From Anaerolineales bacterium (GTDB taxonomy: Bacteria; Chloroflexota; Anaerolineae; Anaerolineales; UBA6663), in contig JADZEK010000133.1 in NCBI GenBank assembly GCA_020850595.1, positions 20,517 through 84,516 on the forward strand: DNA of 64,000 bases, given 5' to 3'. The position numbers were made by a program, and so were the translations under genes. The notes beneath the pieces are model-generated. The model saw only the letters and a list, made by a program, of their open reading frames with translations. It did not search any database and was not told where the DNA came from. How positions within the stretch are numbered: position 1 is the stretch's first letter; the number at the start of each line of letters is the position of its first letter. Positions 8,721 to 16,957 of this stretch are shown here, piece after piece.

Positions 8721-9191
8721 ATGGCCCTCGACTACGCCATCTTACCCGCCCGCCTGGGCGACCTGTTGGCCGTGCACGCCCTGGAGCACCGCTGTTTCGA
8801 CCGCGACGCCTGGGGCTGGTTCGATCTGTTCTCGGTGCTGGTCGCGAACGTGGTGCGCCTCAAGGCCGTCACCCCAACAAAACTAGGGCAGGGTGGCGCT
8901 CGGCTGGTGGGCTTCGTCGTCGGCGACCCGCGCCCCAGCCAGGGCTTCGCCTGGATCGCCACCATCGGCGTCCACCCCGACTTTCAACGGCGCGGCCTGG
9001 GCGCGGCCCTGCTGGCCGCCGCCGAGGCGCAGCTGACCGAGCCGCGCCTGCGCCTGACCGTGCGGCGCTCCAACGCCGCCGCTATTGCTCTCTACGAAAA
9101 ATTCGGCTATCGCACCGTGACGGTCTGGGAGCGTTACTACGCGGGCGGCGAGGCCGGCCTCGTCATGGAGAAGCCGCACGGCGCGGGGTGA
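8721..9191 (+). CDS. GNAT-family N-acetyltransferase (RimI-like)
   Basis: 156 aa. The acetyl-CoA site is visible: motif A IGVHPDFQRRGLGAALL (residues about 81-97) with the RRGLGA pyrophosphate loop, then motif B VRRSNAAAIALYEKFGY (about 114-130), as in RimI-like acetyltransferases. The acceptor substrate cannot be told from sequence; RimI-like enzymes act on protein N-termini. A TAGAAT box lies at 8682-8687. The gene is flanked by inverted AATCAG-type repeats (8620-8656 and 9280-9315) and looks like a self-contained cassette between the hydrolase and rplI. Confidence 0.88.
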   Translation: MALDYAILPARLGDLLAVHALEHRCFDRDAWGWFDLFSVLVANVVRLKAVTPTKLGQGGARLVGFVVGDPRPSQGFAWIATIGVHPDFQRRGLGAALLAAAEAQLTEPRLRLTVRRSNAAAIALYEKFGYRTVTVWERYYAGGEAGLVMEKPHGAG

Positions 9192-9210
9192 AAACAGCAG
9201 CGGAAAAGGC

Positions 9211-9235
9211 TTTTGCCACGAATTATCACGAATCG
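9211..9235 (+). repeat. CACGAAT dispersed repeat
   Basis: TTTTGCCACGAATTATCACGAAT-type element with two CACGAAT units. Nearly the same 22 bases recur at 43071-43092, and related arrays lie at 49215-49258. Confidence 0.55.
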
Positions 9236-9279
9236 CTTCGCGCGAAGGGGGTGATCCCGTGTCTCGGCGCCCGCTTCCC

Positions 9280-9315
9280 TCAATCAGCAATCAAAAATCA
9301 GAAATCCACAATCGC
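9280..9315 (-). repeat. AATCAG-type repeat, right bracket of GNAT gene
   Basis: CAATCAGCAATCAAAAATC followed by AGAAATCC and further AATC words, the inverted counterpart of 8620-8656. Confidence 0.7.
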
Positions 9316-9337
9316 CTCTCTTGGCCGTTTTCTCTGT

Positions 9338-9343
9338 TATAAT
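9338..9343 (+). promoter_or_regulatory. rplI: TATAAT -10 box upstream of rplI
   Basis: TATAAT 76 bases before the rplI start, giving a leader of about 70 bases. No convincing -35. Confidence 0.45.
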
Positions 9344-9419
9344 CCTCCCCCTACCGACAACCTGGGCGTTGTACCCTTCGCCCGACCTGGACTCCAAGCA
9401 AGAAAGGGCTTGACCTCCA

Positions 9420-9968
9420 ATGCGCGTATTGCTGCTTAAAGACGTATACAAGCTGGGCCACGCCGGCGACATCAAGAAGGTCGCCGACGGCTATGGCCGC
9501 AATTTCCTCATCCCCCAGCGGCTGGCCACCCTGGCCACCGCCGCGGCGGTGAGGCAGGCCGAGACCCTGCGCGAGAACGCCGCCATCTCCCGCGCCAAGC
9601 TCAACGCCCAGTTGGCCGGCGTGGCTGAAAAGCTCACCGCCCTGGTGCTCACCTTCGCCGTTAAGGCCGGCGACACCGGCAAGCTGTATGGCTCCGTCAC
9701 CACCGCCCAGATCGCCGACGAGATCAAGAAAGTCTCCGGCCTGGACATCGAGCGCCGCAACGTCGGTCACCAGCCCCTGCGCGAGATCGGCGAATTCAAG
9801 GTGCCCGTGCGCCTGACCACCGACCTGATCCCCAGCGTCACGGTCATCCTGCACCGGGAGGGGGAGGCGCGCAAGACGGTTGAAGCCGCGCCGGCCTCCG
9901 TGGCCGAAGCCGCCGCCGAAACCGAAGCGCCCGCTGCTGAAGCGCCCGCTGCCGACGCGGCCGCCTAA
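9420..9968 (+). CDS. rplI: Ribosomal protein bL9
   Basis: 182 aa. The N-terminal rRNA-binding domain is clear: MRVLLLKDVYKLGHAGDI, KKVADGYGRNFLIPQRLA. Then the central alpha-helix (about residues 43-75) and the C-terminal domain, with GKLYGSVTTAQIADEI and KVPVRLTTDLIPSVTVILHR. It binds 23S rRNA near L1 in the 50S subunit. It is longer than the usual 150 residues because of an acidic Ala/Glu-rich tail (about 150-182). AAGAAAGG upstream is a plausible binding site. Followed by the RodZ-like gene. Confidence 0.97.
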   Translation: MRVLLLKDVYKLGHAGDIKKVADGYGRNFLIPQRLATLATAAAVRQAETLRENAAISRAKLNAQLAGVAEKLTALVLTFAVKAGDTGKLYGSVTTAQIADEIKKVSGLDIERRNVGHQPLREIGEFKVPVRLTTDLIPSVTVILHREGEARKTVEAAPASVAEAAAETEAPAAEAPAADAAA

Positions 9969-10083
9969 CGGCGCCCGGGGTCGGGTGGGCTTTCGCCCCG
10001 CCTGAGAAGCATCTGACCTTCGCCCAGGCCGGCGGAGCCGCCCGCGCGGCAATGCCGGCCTGGTTGCTATCTACCGCGAGAAC

Positions 10084-11049
10084 ATGACCGAGACCGTCGG
10101 GCCGTTGCTGCGCGCCGCGCGCGAGAGTCAGGGGCGGAGCCTTGAAGACGCCGAGGCTGTGCTGCACATTCGCGCCCGCCACCTAGCCGCGCTGGAGGCC
10201 GACGACTACGCCGCCCTGCCGTCGCTCGCCCAGGCGCGCGGCTTCCTGAAGAACTACGCCCAGTACCTCGGGCTAGACCTGCAAGACACGCTGGCGCTCT
10301 ACGCGGCCACGGCCCTACGCCCAACGCCGCGCAAGCCCGCCGCGCCCGCCGCCGACCTGCCCGCGGGGGCCGCCACCGAGCCGGGCCGGAAGCGCGCCGA
10401 GGCCAGCCCCAACCAGGTAGGCGTGCGCGCCGCCAACCGCCCGCGCCCCGCGCCCGGCCCGGCCCGCCCGGCGCAGTCTACCCTGGTGCGCCCGCGCCGC
10501 CGCTGGCTCTCCGCCGACCTCTTGGTGGCGGCCGTGTTCTTGCTGGGGCTGGGCGCGCTGCTGGTCTGGGGCGCGCGCGAGTTGGCCGCCAGCCTCGTCC
10601 CTGCGCCCACCCCAACCGGGCTGGGGCAGGCCGCCACGCTGCCCGCCGTGGGGCCGACCGGCACGCCGCCCACGGCCACCCCCACGGCGACCGTCACACC
10701 CGAGGCCACGCCTACGGTGGACCTGCCCACGCCCGCCGGACCGCTCACCGGTGTGAACGTGACCGTGCGGGCCGAGCAGCGCATCTGGGTCAGCGTGAGC
10801 GTGGACGGCCAGGTGGCCTACGCCGGGCTGATGCCGCCGGGCGAGGCGCGTGAGTTCACCGGCCAGAGCGTCATTGAGGTGACGACCGGCAACGGGCTGG
10901 GCACGCGCGTGATTTGGAACGGGACCGACCAGGGTGTGCTGGGTCAGCTCGGTGAGGTGGTCACGCGGCTGTGGACGCTGGAAGGGGAGGTGATCCCTAC
11001 GCCCACCGCCACGCCCACCGCCACGCTTGCGTCAGACCCGGCGCTTTGA
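10084..11049 (+). CDS. RodZ-like HTH membrane protein
   Basis: 321 aa. N-terminal Xre-type helix-turn-helix of the HTH_25 group (residues about 4-70: LLRAARESQGRSLEDAE, IRARHLAALEADDYAALP, RGFLKNYAQYLGLD). A Pro/Arg-rich cytoplasmic linker and one membrane helix (about 140-162, LLVAAVFLLGLGALLVWGA) follow. After a Thr-Pro-rich stalk comes the DUF4115 beta domain (about 220-300) with VRAEQRIWVSVSVDGQ. This is the RodZ architecture, linking MreB filaments to the cell wall machinery. No mreB is seen in the window. Lies 22 bases upstream of rimO, probably in one operon; RodZ-like genes beside rimO are common. Confidence 0.85.
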   Translation: MTETVGPLLRAARESQGRSLEDAEAVLHIRARHLAALEADDYAALPSLAQARGFLKNYAQYLGLDLQDTLALYAATALRPTPRKPAAPAADLPAGAATEPGRKRAEASPNQVGVRAANRPRPAPGPARPAQSTLVRPRRRWLSADLLVAAVFLLGLGALLVWGARELAASLVPAPTPTGLGQAATLPAVGPTGTPPTATPTATVTPEATPTVDLPTPAGPLTGVNVTVRAEQRIWVSVSVDGQVAYAGLMPPGEAREFTGQSVIEVTTGNGLGTRVIWNGTDQGVLGQLGEVVTRLWTLEGEVIPTPTATPTATLASDPAL

Positions 11050-11070
11050 GTGGTCTAGAGAAGGATTGGT

Positions 11071-12477
11071 ATGGCTAAGGTCAAGTCAAAACGCTTTCAT
11101 CTGGTGAGCCTGGGCTGCTCGAAGAACACCGTGGACTCGGAGGGCATGGCGCAGCTGCTGGGCGGCGCGGGCTTCGCGGCCACCGCCGACCCGCGCCAGG
11201 CCGAGGTGCTCATCGTCAACACCTGCGGCTTCATCGGCCCGGCCAAAAAAGAGTCGGTGGATGTGCTCAACGAACTGGCCGCCCACAAAAAACGTGGGCA
11301 GTTGCTCATTGCCGCGGGCTGCCTCACCCAGCGCTACGGCGCCGAAGTGGCCCGGCAGGTGCCGGGGCTGGATGGCATCCTCGGCACGCGCCGCTGGATG
11401 GACATTGTGGACCTGGTGCAGCGCCTGCGCGCCCAGCCGCACCCCGCGCCGGTGTACCACCTGCCGGACGAAGCGGCCGTCGTCGGCCCCGACCCGCTGA
11501 CGGGGGCCGGCGCGCCCGCCACCCTGCGCGCCGCCGTGCAGGGCCGGAGCGCCTACCTTAAAATCGCCGACGGCTGCCGCCGCCCGTGCGCTTTCTGCGC
11601 CATTCCCGTCATCAAGGGCACGGCCGTCTCGCGCCCGCTCCCGCTGATCTTGGACGAGGCGCGCCGCCTGGAAGCGCTGGGCGTGCGCGAGTTGATCCTG
11701 ATCGCGCAAGACACGACCGATTACGGCCACGACCTGGGCGTGAAAGAAGGGCTTTCGGAGCTGCTGGCCGCGCTGCCCGCCGCCGCCCCGCGCATAGATT
11801 GGTTCCGCGTGATGTACGCCTTCCCCGGCTACGTGACCGACCGCCAGATCGAGACCATGGCCGCGCACCCGCAAATCCTGCACTACCTGGATATGCCCCT
11901 GCAGCACGGCCACCCGGCCACGCTGCGCCGCATGCGGCGTCCCGCCAACGTTGATTGGGTGCACCGCACGATCGGCAAGATGCGCGCCGCCATGCCCGAC
12001 CTGGCGATTCGCTCCACTTTCATTGTGGGCTACCCCGGCGAGACCGAAGAAGAGTTTCAGGCGCTGCTCGACTTCGTGGCTGAGCTGCGCCTCGACCGGT
12101 TGGGCGTGTTCACCTTCTCGTTCGAGCCGGGCACCGAGTCGGCCGCGTTGGGCGACCCTGTGCCCGAAGAAGTGAAAGCCGAGCGCCGCGACCGGCTGAT
12201 GGCCCTGCAGCAGCCTATCTCGCTCGCCAAGAACCAGGCCCTGATCGGCCGCACGCTGCCGGTGCTGGTGGAAGGCCGCGGCGACGGCCTGAGCGTGGGC
12301 CGCAGCTACCGCGACGCGCCCGAGATTGACGGGCTGGTCATCATTGACGGCGACGTGCCCGTCGGCGAAATGGCGCCCGTGCGCATCTCCGGCGCGCTGG
12401 CCTACGACCTCTCCGGCACGGTAGACACCGCCCCGGCCCAGGTCGTCGGCCTGCCGCTGGAGTTGACCAGCCGGTAG
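11071..12477 (+). CDS. rimO: Ribosomal protein S12 methylthiotransferase RimO
   Basis: 468 aa. The N-terminal UPF0004 domain has LVSLGCSKNTVDSE, VNTCGFI and AAGCLTQRY, giving the three Cys of the auxiliary 4Fe-4S cluster. The radical-SAM domain has the CxxxCxxC signature in ADGCRRPCAFC (about residues 166-176) that binds the second cluster and S-adenosylmethionine. A C-terminal TRAM domain (about 400-465) follows. GCSKN and the overall length place it in RimO rather than MiaB. The enzyme adds a methylthio group to an aspartate of ribosomal protein uS12. AGAAGGA precedes ATG. Confidence 0.96.
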   Translation: MAKVKSKRFHLVSLGCSKNTVDSEGMAQLLGGAGFAATADPRQAEVLIVNTCGFIGPAKKESVDVLNELAAHKKRGQLLIAAGCLTQRYGAEVARQVPGLDGILGTRRWMDIVDLVQRLRAQPHPAPVYHLPDEAAVVGPDPLTGAGAPATLRAAVQGRSAYLKIADGCRRPCAFCAIPVIKGTAVSRPLPLILDEARRLEALGVRELILIAQDTTDYGHDLGVKEGLSELLAALPAAAPRIDWFRVMYAFPGYVTDRQIETMAAHPQILHYLDMPLQHGHPATLRRMRRPANVDWVHRTIGKMRAAMPDLAIRSTFIVGYPGETEEEFQALLDFVAELRLDRLGVFTFSFEPGTESAALGDPVPEEVKAERRDRLMALQQPISLAKNQALIGRTLPVLVEGRGDGLSVGRSYRDAPEIDGLVIIDGDVPVGEMAPVRISGALAYDLSGTVDTAPAQVVGLPLELTSR

Positions 12478-12655
12478 CCGGGCCGCGACCGGCGGCGTGG
12501 GGCGGCGGCCCGGCAGGTCCGCTCCACCGCACAGAGAGGAGTAGCACCTTTGTTCCCGTCGGGCGCGTTGTAGTCATGTTAGAACGTAGGGATTCCGTAG
12601 GGTGCGCGTAGGTCAGTGGGCAAGAACGGTATCCTTACCTGTGCTATCTTAATCC

Positions 12656-12726
12656 GCAGAAGGGCATAAAACTCTTCTTCTCCTCCTTGAGAGAGCCGGG
12701 GTCGGCGTCCCCGGCTCTCGCTATTA
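12656..12726 (+). ncRNA. Candidate small RNA, anti-SD-like (copy A)
   Basis: Lies in the 319-base gap between rimO and murJ. Elements in order: TATCTT (12645-12650) as a possible -10; a weak 5' hairpin AGAAGG (12658-12663) with TCTTCT (12673-12678); unpaired CTCCTCCTT (12680-12688), complementary to Shine-Dalgarno AAGGAGGAG; then an 11-bp GC hairpin GAGAGCCGGGG / CCCCGGCTCTC (12691-12701, 12709-12719) with loop TCGGCGT. A second copy with the same order lies at 26573-26646. No U-tract follows. It could instead be a conserved mRNA 3' end. The rest of this gap shows nothing else recognisable. Confidence 0.45.
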
Positions 12727-12781
12727 ACCCCACTGAGGCGCGGCCCGCCCTCGCCCGCATCCCCATTCTCGGCCCAGCCGC

Positions 12782-12787
12782 TATAAT
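12782..12787 (+). promoter_or_regulatory. murJ: TATAAT -10 box of murJ
   Basis: TATAAT nine bases before the murJ ATG, with no ribosome binding site; likely leaderless or with a 1-3 base leader. Confidence 0.5.
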
Positions 12788-12796
12788 CTGCCGCAC

Positions 12797-14362
12797 ATGA
12801 TCGCGACAGCCCAACGCCAAATCGCGCGCGCCGCCGGCACGGTGATGGCCGCCTTCGTGCTCAGCAACCTGGTGGGCTTGCTGCGCCAGGTGCTGGTGGC
12901 GCAGGCTTTCGGCACCAGCCCCGCCCTCGACGCCTTCAACGTCGCCCAGCGCTTGCCCGACCTGCTCTTCAACCTGGTGGCGGGCGGCGCGCTGGCCTCG
13001 GCCTTCATCCCCACCTTCACCGGCCTACTCACGCGAGACGAGCGCCCCGCGGCCTGGCGGCTGGCCAGCGGCGTCCTCAGCCTGGTGAGCGCCGTGCTCG
13101 CGGCGGCCAGCCTGCTCGCGGCGCTGGCCGCGCCCTGGCTCGTGCGCACCGTGCTGGCCCCGGCCTACGACCCGGCGCAGTTAGCGCTGGCCGCTCACCT
13201 GCTGCGCCTGCAGCTCCTCGCGCCGACCCTCTTCGGCCTGAGCGGGCTGGTCATGGGTATCCTCAACGCCCATCAGCATTTTTTGCTGCCCGCCCTGGCC
13301 CCGACCATGCTGTGGGTTGGCATGATCTTCGGCCTGGTGGCGCTCGTGCCCAGCCTGGGCATTGACGGACTGGCCTGGGGCTACGTGCTGGGCGCGGCGC
13401 TGCACCTGGCCGTGCAGTTGCCCGGGCTGGCCGGGTTGGCGCGCACCGCCGGCGCGCGCTACAACCCCGGCGTGGGCCTGGGCGACCCGCTCGTGCGGCA
13501 GGTGGCGCGCCTCATGGGTCCGCGGCTGGTCGGCGTGGCCGCGGTGCAGATCAACTTTGTGGTCACCACCCGGCTGGCGACCTACATGCTGCTCGGCTCG
13601 GTCTCGGCCCTGACCTACGCCTGGCAAATCTTCACCATGCCGCAGGTCATCATCGCTCAGGCGGTTGCCATCGCGGCGTTGCCGGCCTTCTCGGCCATGA
13701 CCGCCCGCGGCGATCTGCCTGCCATGCGCGCCAGCCTGGCCGATACGCTGCGCGGCATCCTCTTCCTGGCGCTGCCTGCCACGGTCGGCCTGTTCGTCTT
13801 ACGCGGCCCGATCGTCGCCATGCTGTTCGAGCGCGGCGACTTCACCGCCGCGAGCACGCGCCTGGTGGCCGTGGCGTTGGCCTGGTACACCCTCGGCCTG
13901 GCCGGCCACTCGGTGGTCGAGATCGTCTCGCGCGCCTACTACGCCCTGCATGATACGCGCACACCCGTCGTCATCGGCACGCTGGCTATGGCCCTCAATA
14001 TCGTCTTCAGCCTGCTGCTTGCGCCGCTGTTCACGCGGTTGAGCCTGCCGCCGCACGGCGGGTTGGCGCTGGCCAACACCCTGGCCACCACGCTGGAGAT
14101 GCTGGCGCTCATGGCCTACATGCGCCGCCGCCTGGGCGGGCTAGACCTGGCCCGCCTGTGGCCGGGGTTGGCGCGCGCGGCCCTGGGCGCGGCCCTCATG
14201 GGCGGCGCGCTGGCGCTGTGGCTCGCGTTCGCCGCGCCCTATGGCGCGTGGGTGCGGGGCGTGGGCGGCGTCGTTATCGGCGGGGCGGTGTACGCCGCCG
14301 CGGCCGCGGCCCTGCGCGCGCCGGAGGTGATGCTGGCGCTGGGCCTGCTGCGGAAACCATGA
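12797..14362 (+). CDS. murJ: Lipid II flippase MurJ/MviN
   Basis: 521 aa, family-typical length, with about 14 hydrophobic segments. The N-terminus carries the family signature region (SNLVGLLRQVLVAQAFG, ALDAFNVAQRLPDLLFNL, GGALASAFIPTFT). MOP-superfamily flippase that moves the peptidoglycan precursor lipid II across the cytoplasmic membrane. Charged residues inside membrane regions (for example the Arg in helix 1, LLRQ) fit the transport cavity. It follows a TATAAT box at nine bases and is probably transcribed alone. Confidence 0.93.
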   Translation: MIATAQRQIARAAGTVMAAFVLSNLVGLLRQVLVAQAFGTSPALDAFNVAQRLPDLLFNLVAGGALASAFIPTFTGLLTRDERPAAWRLASGVLSLVSAVLAAASLLAALAAPWLVRTVLAPAYDPAQLALAAHLLRLQLLAPTLFGLSGLVMGILNAHQHFLLPALAPTMLWVGMIFGLVALVPSLGIDGLAWGYVLGAALHLAVQLPGLAGLARTAGARYNPGVGLGDPLVRQVARLMGPRLVGVAAVQINFVVTTRLATYMLLGSVSALTYAWQIFTMPQVIIAQAVAIAALPAFSAMTARGDLPAMRASLADTLRGILFLALPATVGLFVLRGPIVAMLFERGDFTAASTRLVAVALAWYTLGLAGHSVVEIVSRAYYALHDTRTPVVIGTLAMALNIVFSLLLAPLFTRLSLPPHGGLALANTLATTLEMLALMAYMRRRLGGLDLARLWPGLARAALGAALMGGALALWLAFAAPYGAWVRGVGGVVIGGAVYAAAAAALRAPEVMLALGLLRKP

Positions 14363-14423
14363 GCGCGCCGGCGTAGGAAGAGGCGGCGCGCGCGGCGCAG
14401 ATGGCTCCGGGGGAGGTGGAGCG

Positions 14424-16919
14424 ATGGCGCAGCCGGAGTTCGACTGGACGTTTGAGGAAGCGCCCGCTGCCAGCGAGGCGCCGCCCGCCGCGGGCCGGCC
14501 GGAGCCGCCGCGCCCCGGCGCGGGGCCGCCTGAGCGCCGCCCCCCGCGCCTGTGGCGCGCCTTGCGGTCGTGGCCGCGCTGGGCCAGGTGGGCGCTGCTG
14601 GGCGGGCTGGCCGCGCTGCTGCTCGGCGGCTACGGCTTCGTGCAGTTGGGCTGGCTGCGCCTGCAGCGCCAGATCGCGGCCGAGGTCGCCTACGACGACG
14701 CCCGTTCGCGCGCCCGCGCCGTGGACGCGGTGCTGGCCGCGCAGGTATCCAACGACCCGTACTGGCGCGCGCAGCGCCGCGCCGAGGTCGAGTTGGGCCT
14801 GCCCGCGCCACTGCCCGCCGGCAGCCTGGCGCTCACCAGCGACCCGGCCTGGGTGGTCGCGCTGCGACTGGAAGAGCCGAACATTTTTGCCGCCACCGTG
14901 CGCCGCCGCTACGCCGACTCGGCCGGGCGCGTGTACGATTTCGATCTCCAGCAGCGCTACCAGAACCTGGCCCCCGGCGCGTGGACGCGCCTGGGCGCCG
15001 ACTTGCGCGGCCTGGTGGCGGCCACCAGCGTGCAGGGCGCGTGGCTGAGCGCCACCGTGCCCACCAACGACCTGCCCTGGGTGCGGCCCGCGCTGCTCGC
15101 CGCCGACGAAGCCCTGCTGGCCGCCTGCGCAGCCTGGGAAAGCTGCCCGGCGGGCTACCGGCTGTCGCTGGCCTTCAACGTCGGGCCGGAAATCCTCAAC
15201 CCCAGCCTGCCGCTGCGCGCTACCGAACCGTTCTCGGCCGCCTATCCACTGATCTTCGACCTGGCGGCGAGCGCCCCGGCCTACCCAGAGCGCATCGTGT
15301 TCAGCGCGCCGCAGATCACCGGCCGCCCCGCCGATGCCGCCGCTCAGGCCGCCTACAACCGCGCCCTGAGCGCCCAGCTCCTCGGCTACATGGCCGCCGT
15401 CATCAGCCAGTCGCCGCGCAGCCGCAGCGACTTCCTGCTCGACGCGCTCGTGGCTCGCATGGAAACCCGCCTGGGCCTTTCGGTGACGGCCGACCCGCCC
15501 CTCGACCCGCTGAACTTCGTGCCCGCCGAGGCGGTGTGGACCCACTATCAGCAGGCGCTGGCGGGCGGCGGCCGCGCCGGGCTGGCCGACCGGCAGCGCG
15601 CCCTGGCCCTGCTCAACGTGGTTCTGGTTAATCAGCCGCCCAGCGTGGACGGCGGCCTGCTGCGCACCGTGCACCGCCCCTACGTGGCGCAGCTCGCCGA
15701 TTGGTTGGCCGGCAGCCTGTGGCCGGGCGACGTGGCCCACGCCGCCGCGCGCTGGGAGGCGGCCAACCGCGCCGCCCTCGGCCCGCCCGCCGCCGATTGG
15801 TCGTCCGCCGAGGGCCTGGCGCTGAGCTGCGCGCCGGGCCTGGCGTTGGTGGAGCGCGGCCGGCCCCGGCCCATTGCGCCGAGTTTCCTCCCGCCCGAGT
15901 ATTCTGCCGCGAGCGTCATTCGCGCCGCGGGCGGGCGCTACCTGGCGCTGACCTACACCGTGCTCGACCCAGGCAGCGCGGGCGGCCGCCAGCCGCAAGT
16001 GTGGCTGATTGACCAGACGGGCGAACTCCCGCCGCGTTCGCTGGGCGTGAACAGCTTGGCCGTTGGGTGGGACGCCGCGGGCGCTTTCTACTATCTGGCC
16101 TTTAGCCCGGACGACCCCGGCCTCACCTCAACGCTCTTGCGTCTCGACCTGCCCAGCGGCCAGGCGACGGCCATCGCTCAGAACGTCTTTGCCTGGGCCG
16201 ACTCCTGGAGCGCCGACCGGCGCGCCTTGGTGGTGATCCGCTTTGACTCACAGGCGGGGGCCGCCGCCGCGCCTTACCTGCTGACCCTCACACCCGAGGT
16301 GTCGCTTGAGCCGTTGGTTGCGCTTGAACCGCAGCGCGTGGTCGGTCGCGATCCGGTCTTTGGGCCGGGCAGCACCTCCACCGCCGGGCAGGTGGCCTAT
16401 ATCGTTAGCGCCGCGGCCACAACGCCGGCGTATACCGTGCGGGTGCTCGACCTCGCCAGCGGCGGGGAGCAGGTGGTCTTCGACAGCGCCGCGGGCCTCA
16501 CCCGCGGGCTGAACGCCGCGGGCTTGCTCTGGTCGCCGGGCGGGGCCTGGCTGGCGTGGGGCGACTTTGGAACGGACGTGTTTAGTATCCTCGCCGCGCC
16601 CGCCGCCGGCGGCCCCGCGCGCGAATGGCGCCTGCCCGGCCCGAGCGATGGCGACTACCCGCTGGCTTTTTCGGCCGATGACGCCTTCCTGGCGGTGCAG
16701 CGCAGCAATGGGTCGGCGGTCGGCCCCGTCGCGCTGCTCGACCTGAACGCCCCGGCCGGCGGGCCCGCGCGCCCGCTCAGCGGCCGCAGCCTGGCCTGGG
16801 CGCCCACCGGCCACACCTTCGCCTTCAGCAACGCCCTCGGCGTCTTCCTCGTGGACGCCGCCACCGGCGACTACCAGTGGCTGCAAGCCGAACCGTGCGA
16901 TCTGGGCTGGGCGCCATAA
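14424..16919 (+). CDS. Membrane-anchored propeller-like protein (paralog 1)
   Basis: 831 aa. Short cytoplasmic N-terminus starting MAQPEFDWTFEEAP, Pro/Arg-rich linker, one membrane helix (about residues 51-72) and a large outer domain. The middle (about 100-450) has Tyr/Trp-rich segments including VYDFDLQQRYQNL. The last 350 residues show TolB/WD40-like blades (GGRYLALTYTVLDP, LLWSPGGAWLAWGDFG, SLAWAPTGHTFAFS). The next gene is a diverged paralog with the same N-terminal DWTF motif and the same closing pattern WAPTGH. GGAGGTGGAGCG precedes ATG. No enzyme motif; a surface-binding or envelope role is a guess. Confidence 0.8.
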   Translation: MAQPEFDWTFEEAPAASEAPPAAGRPEPPRPGAGPPERRPPRLWRALRSWPRWARWALLGGLAALLLGGYGFVQLGWLRLQRQIAAEVAYDDARSRARAVDAVLAAQVSNDPYWRAQRRAEVELGLPAPLPAGSLALTSDPAWVVALRLEEPNIFAATVRRRYADSAGRVYDFDLQQRYQNLAPGAWTRLGADLRGLVAATSVQGAWLSATVPTNDLPWVRPALLAADEALLAACAAWESCPAGYRLSLAFNVGPEILNPSLPLRATEPFSAAYPLIFDLAASAPAYPERIVFSAPQITGRPADAAAQAAYNRALSAQLLGYMAAVISQSPRSRSDFLLDALVARMETRLGLSVTADPPLDPLNFVPAEAVWTHYQQALAGGGRAGLADRQRALALLNVVLVNQPPSVDGGLLRTVHRPYVAQLADWLAGSLWPGDVAHAAARWEAANRAALGPPAADWSSAEGLALSCAPGLALVERGRPRPIAPSFLPPEYSAASVIRAAGGRYLALTYTVLDPGSAGGRQPQVWLIDQTGELPPRSLGVNSLAVGWDAAGAFYYLAFSPDDPGLTSTLLRLDLPSGQATAIAQNVFAWADSWSADRRALVVIRFDSQAGAAAAPYLLTLTPEVSLEPLVALEPQRVVGRDPVFGPGSTSTAGQVAYIVSAAATTPAYTVRVLDLASGGEQVVFDSAAGLTRGLNAAGLLWSPGGAWLAWGDFGTDVFSILAAPAAGGPAREWRLPGPSDGDYPLAFSADDAFLAVQRSNGSAVGPVALLDLNAPAGGPARPLSGRSLAWAPTGHTFAFSNALGVFLVDAATGDYQWLQAEPCDLGWAP

Positions 16920-16944
16920 AGCCGAAGCCGCTGCCCGCCGCCGC

Positions 16945-16950
16945 TATAAT
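16945..16950 (+). promoter_or_regulatory. TATAAT -10 box that sets the start of paralog 2
   Basis: TATAAT seven bases before ATG 16958. This, with the paralog's N-terminus, argues against the upstream in-frame ATG at 16877. Confidence 0.55.
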
Positions 16951-16957
16951 GCTGCGC

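Noticed and set aside
16877..16957. Upstream start for the second propeller-like gene
   Set aside because: The paralog's N-terminus and the TATAAT box at 16945 support ATG 16958.
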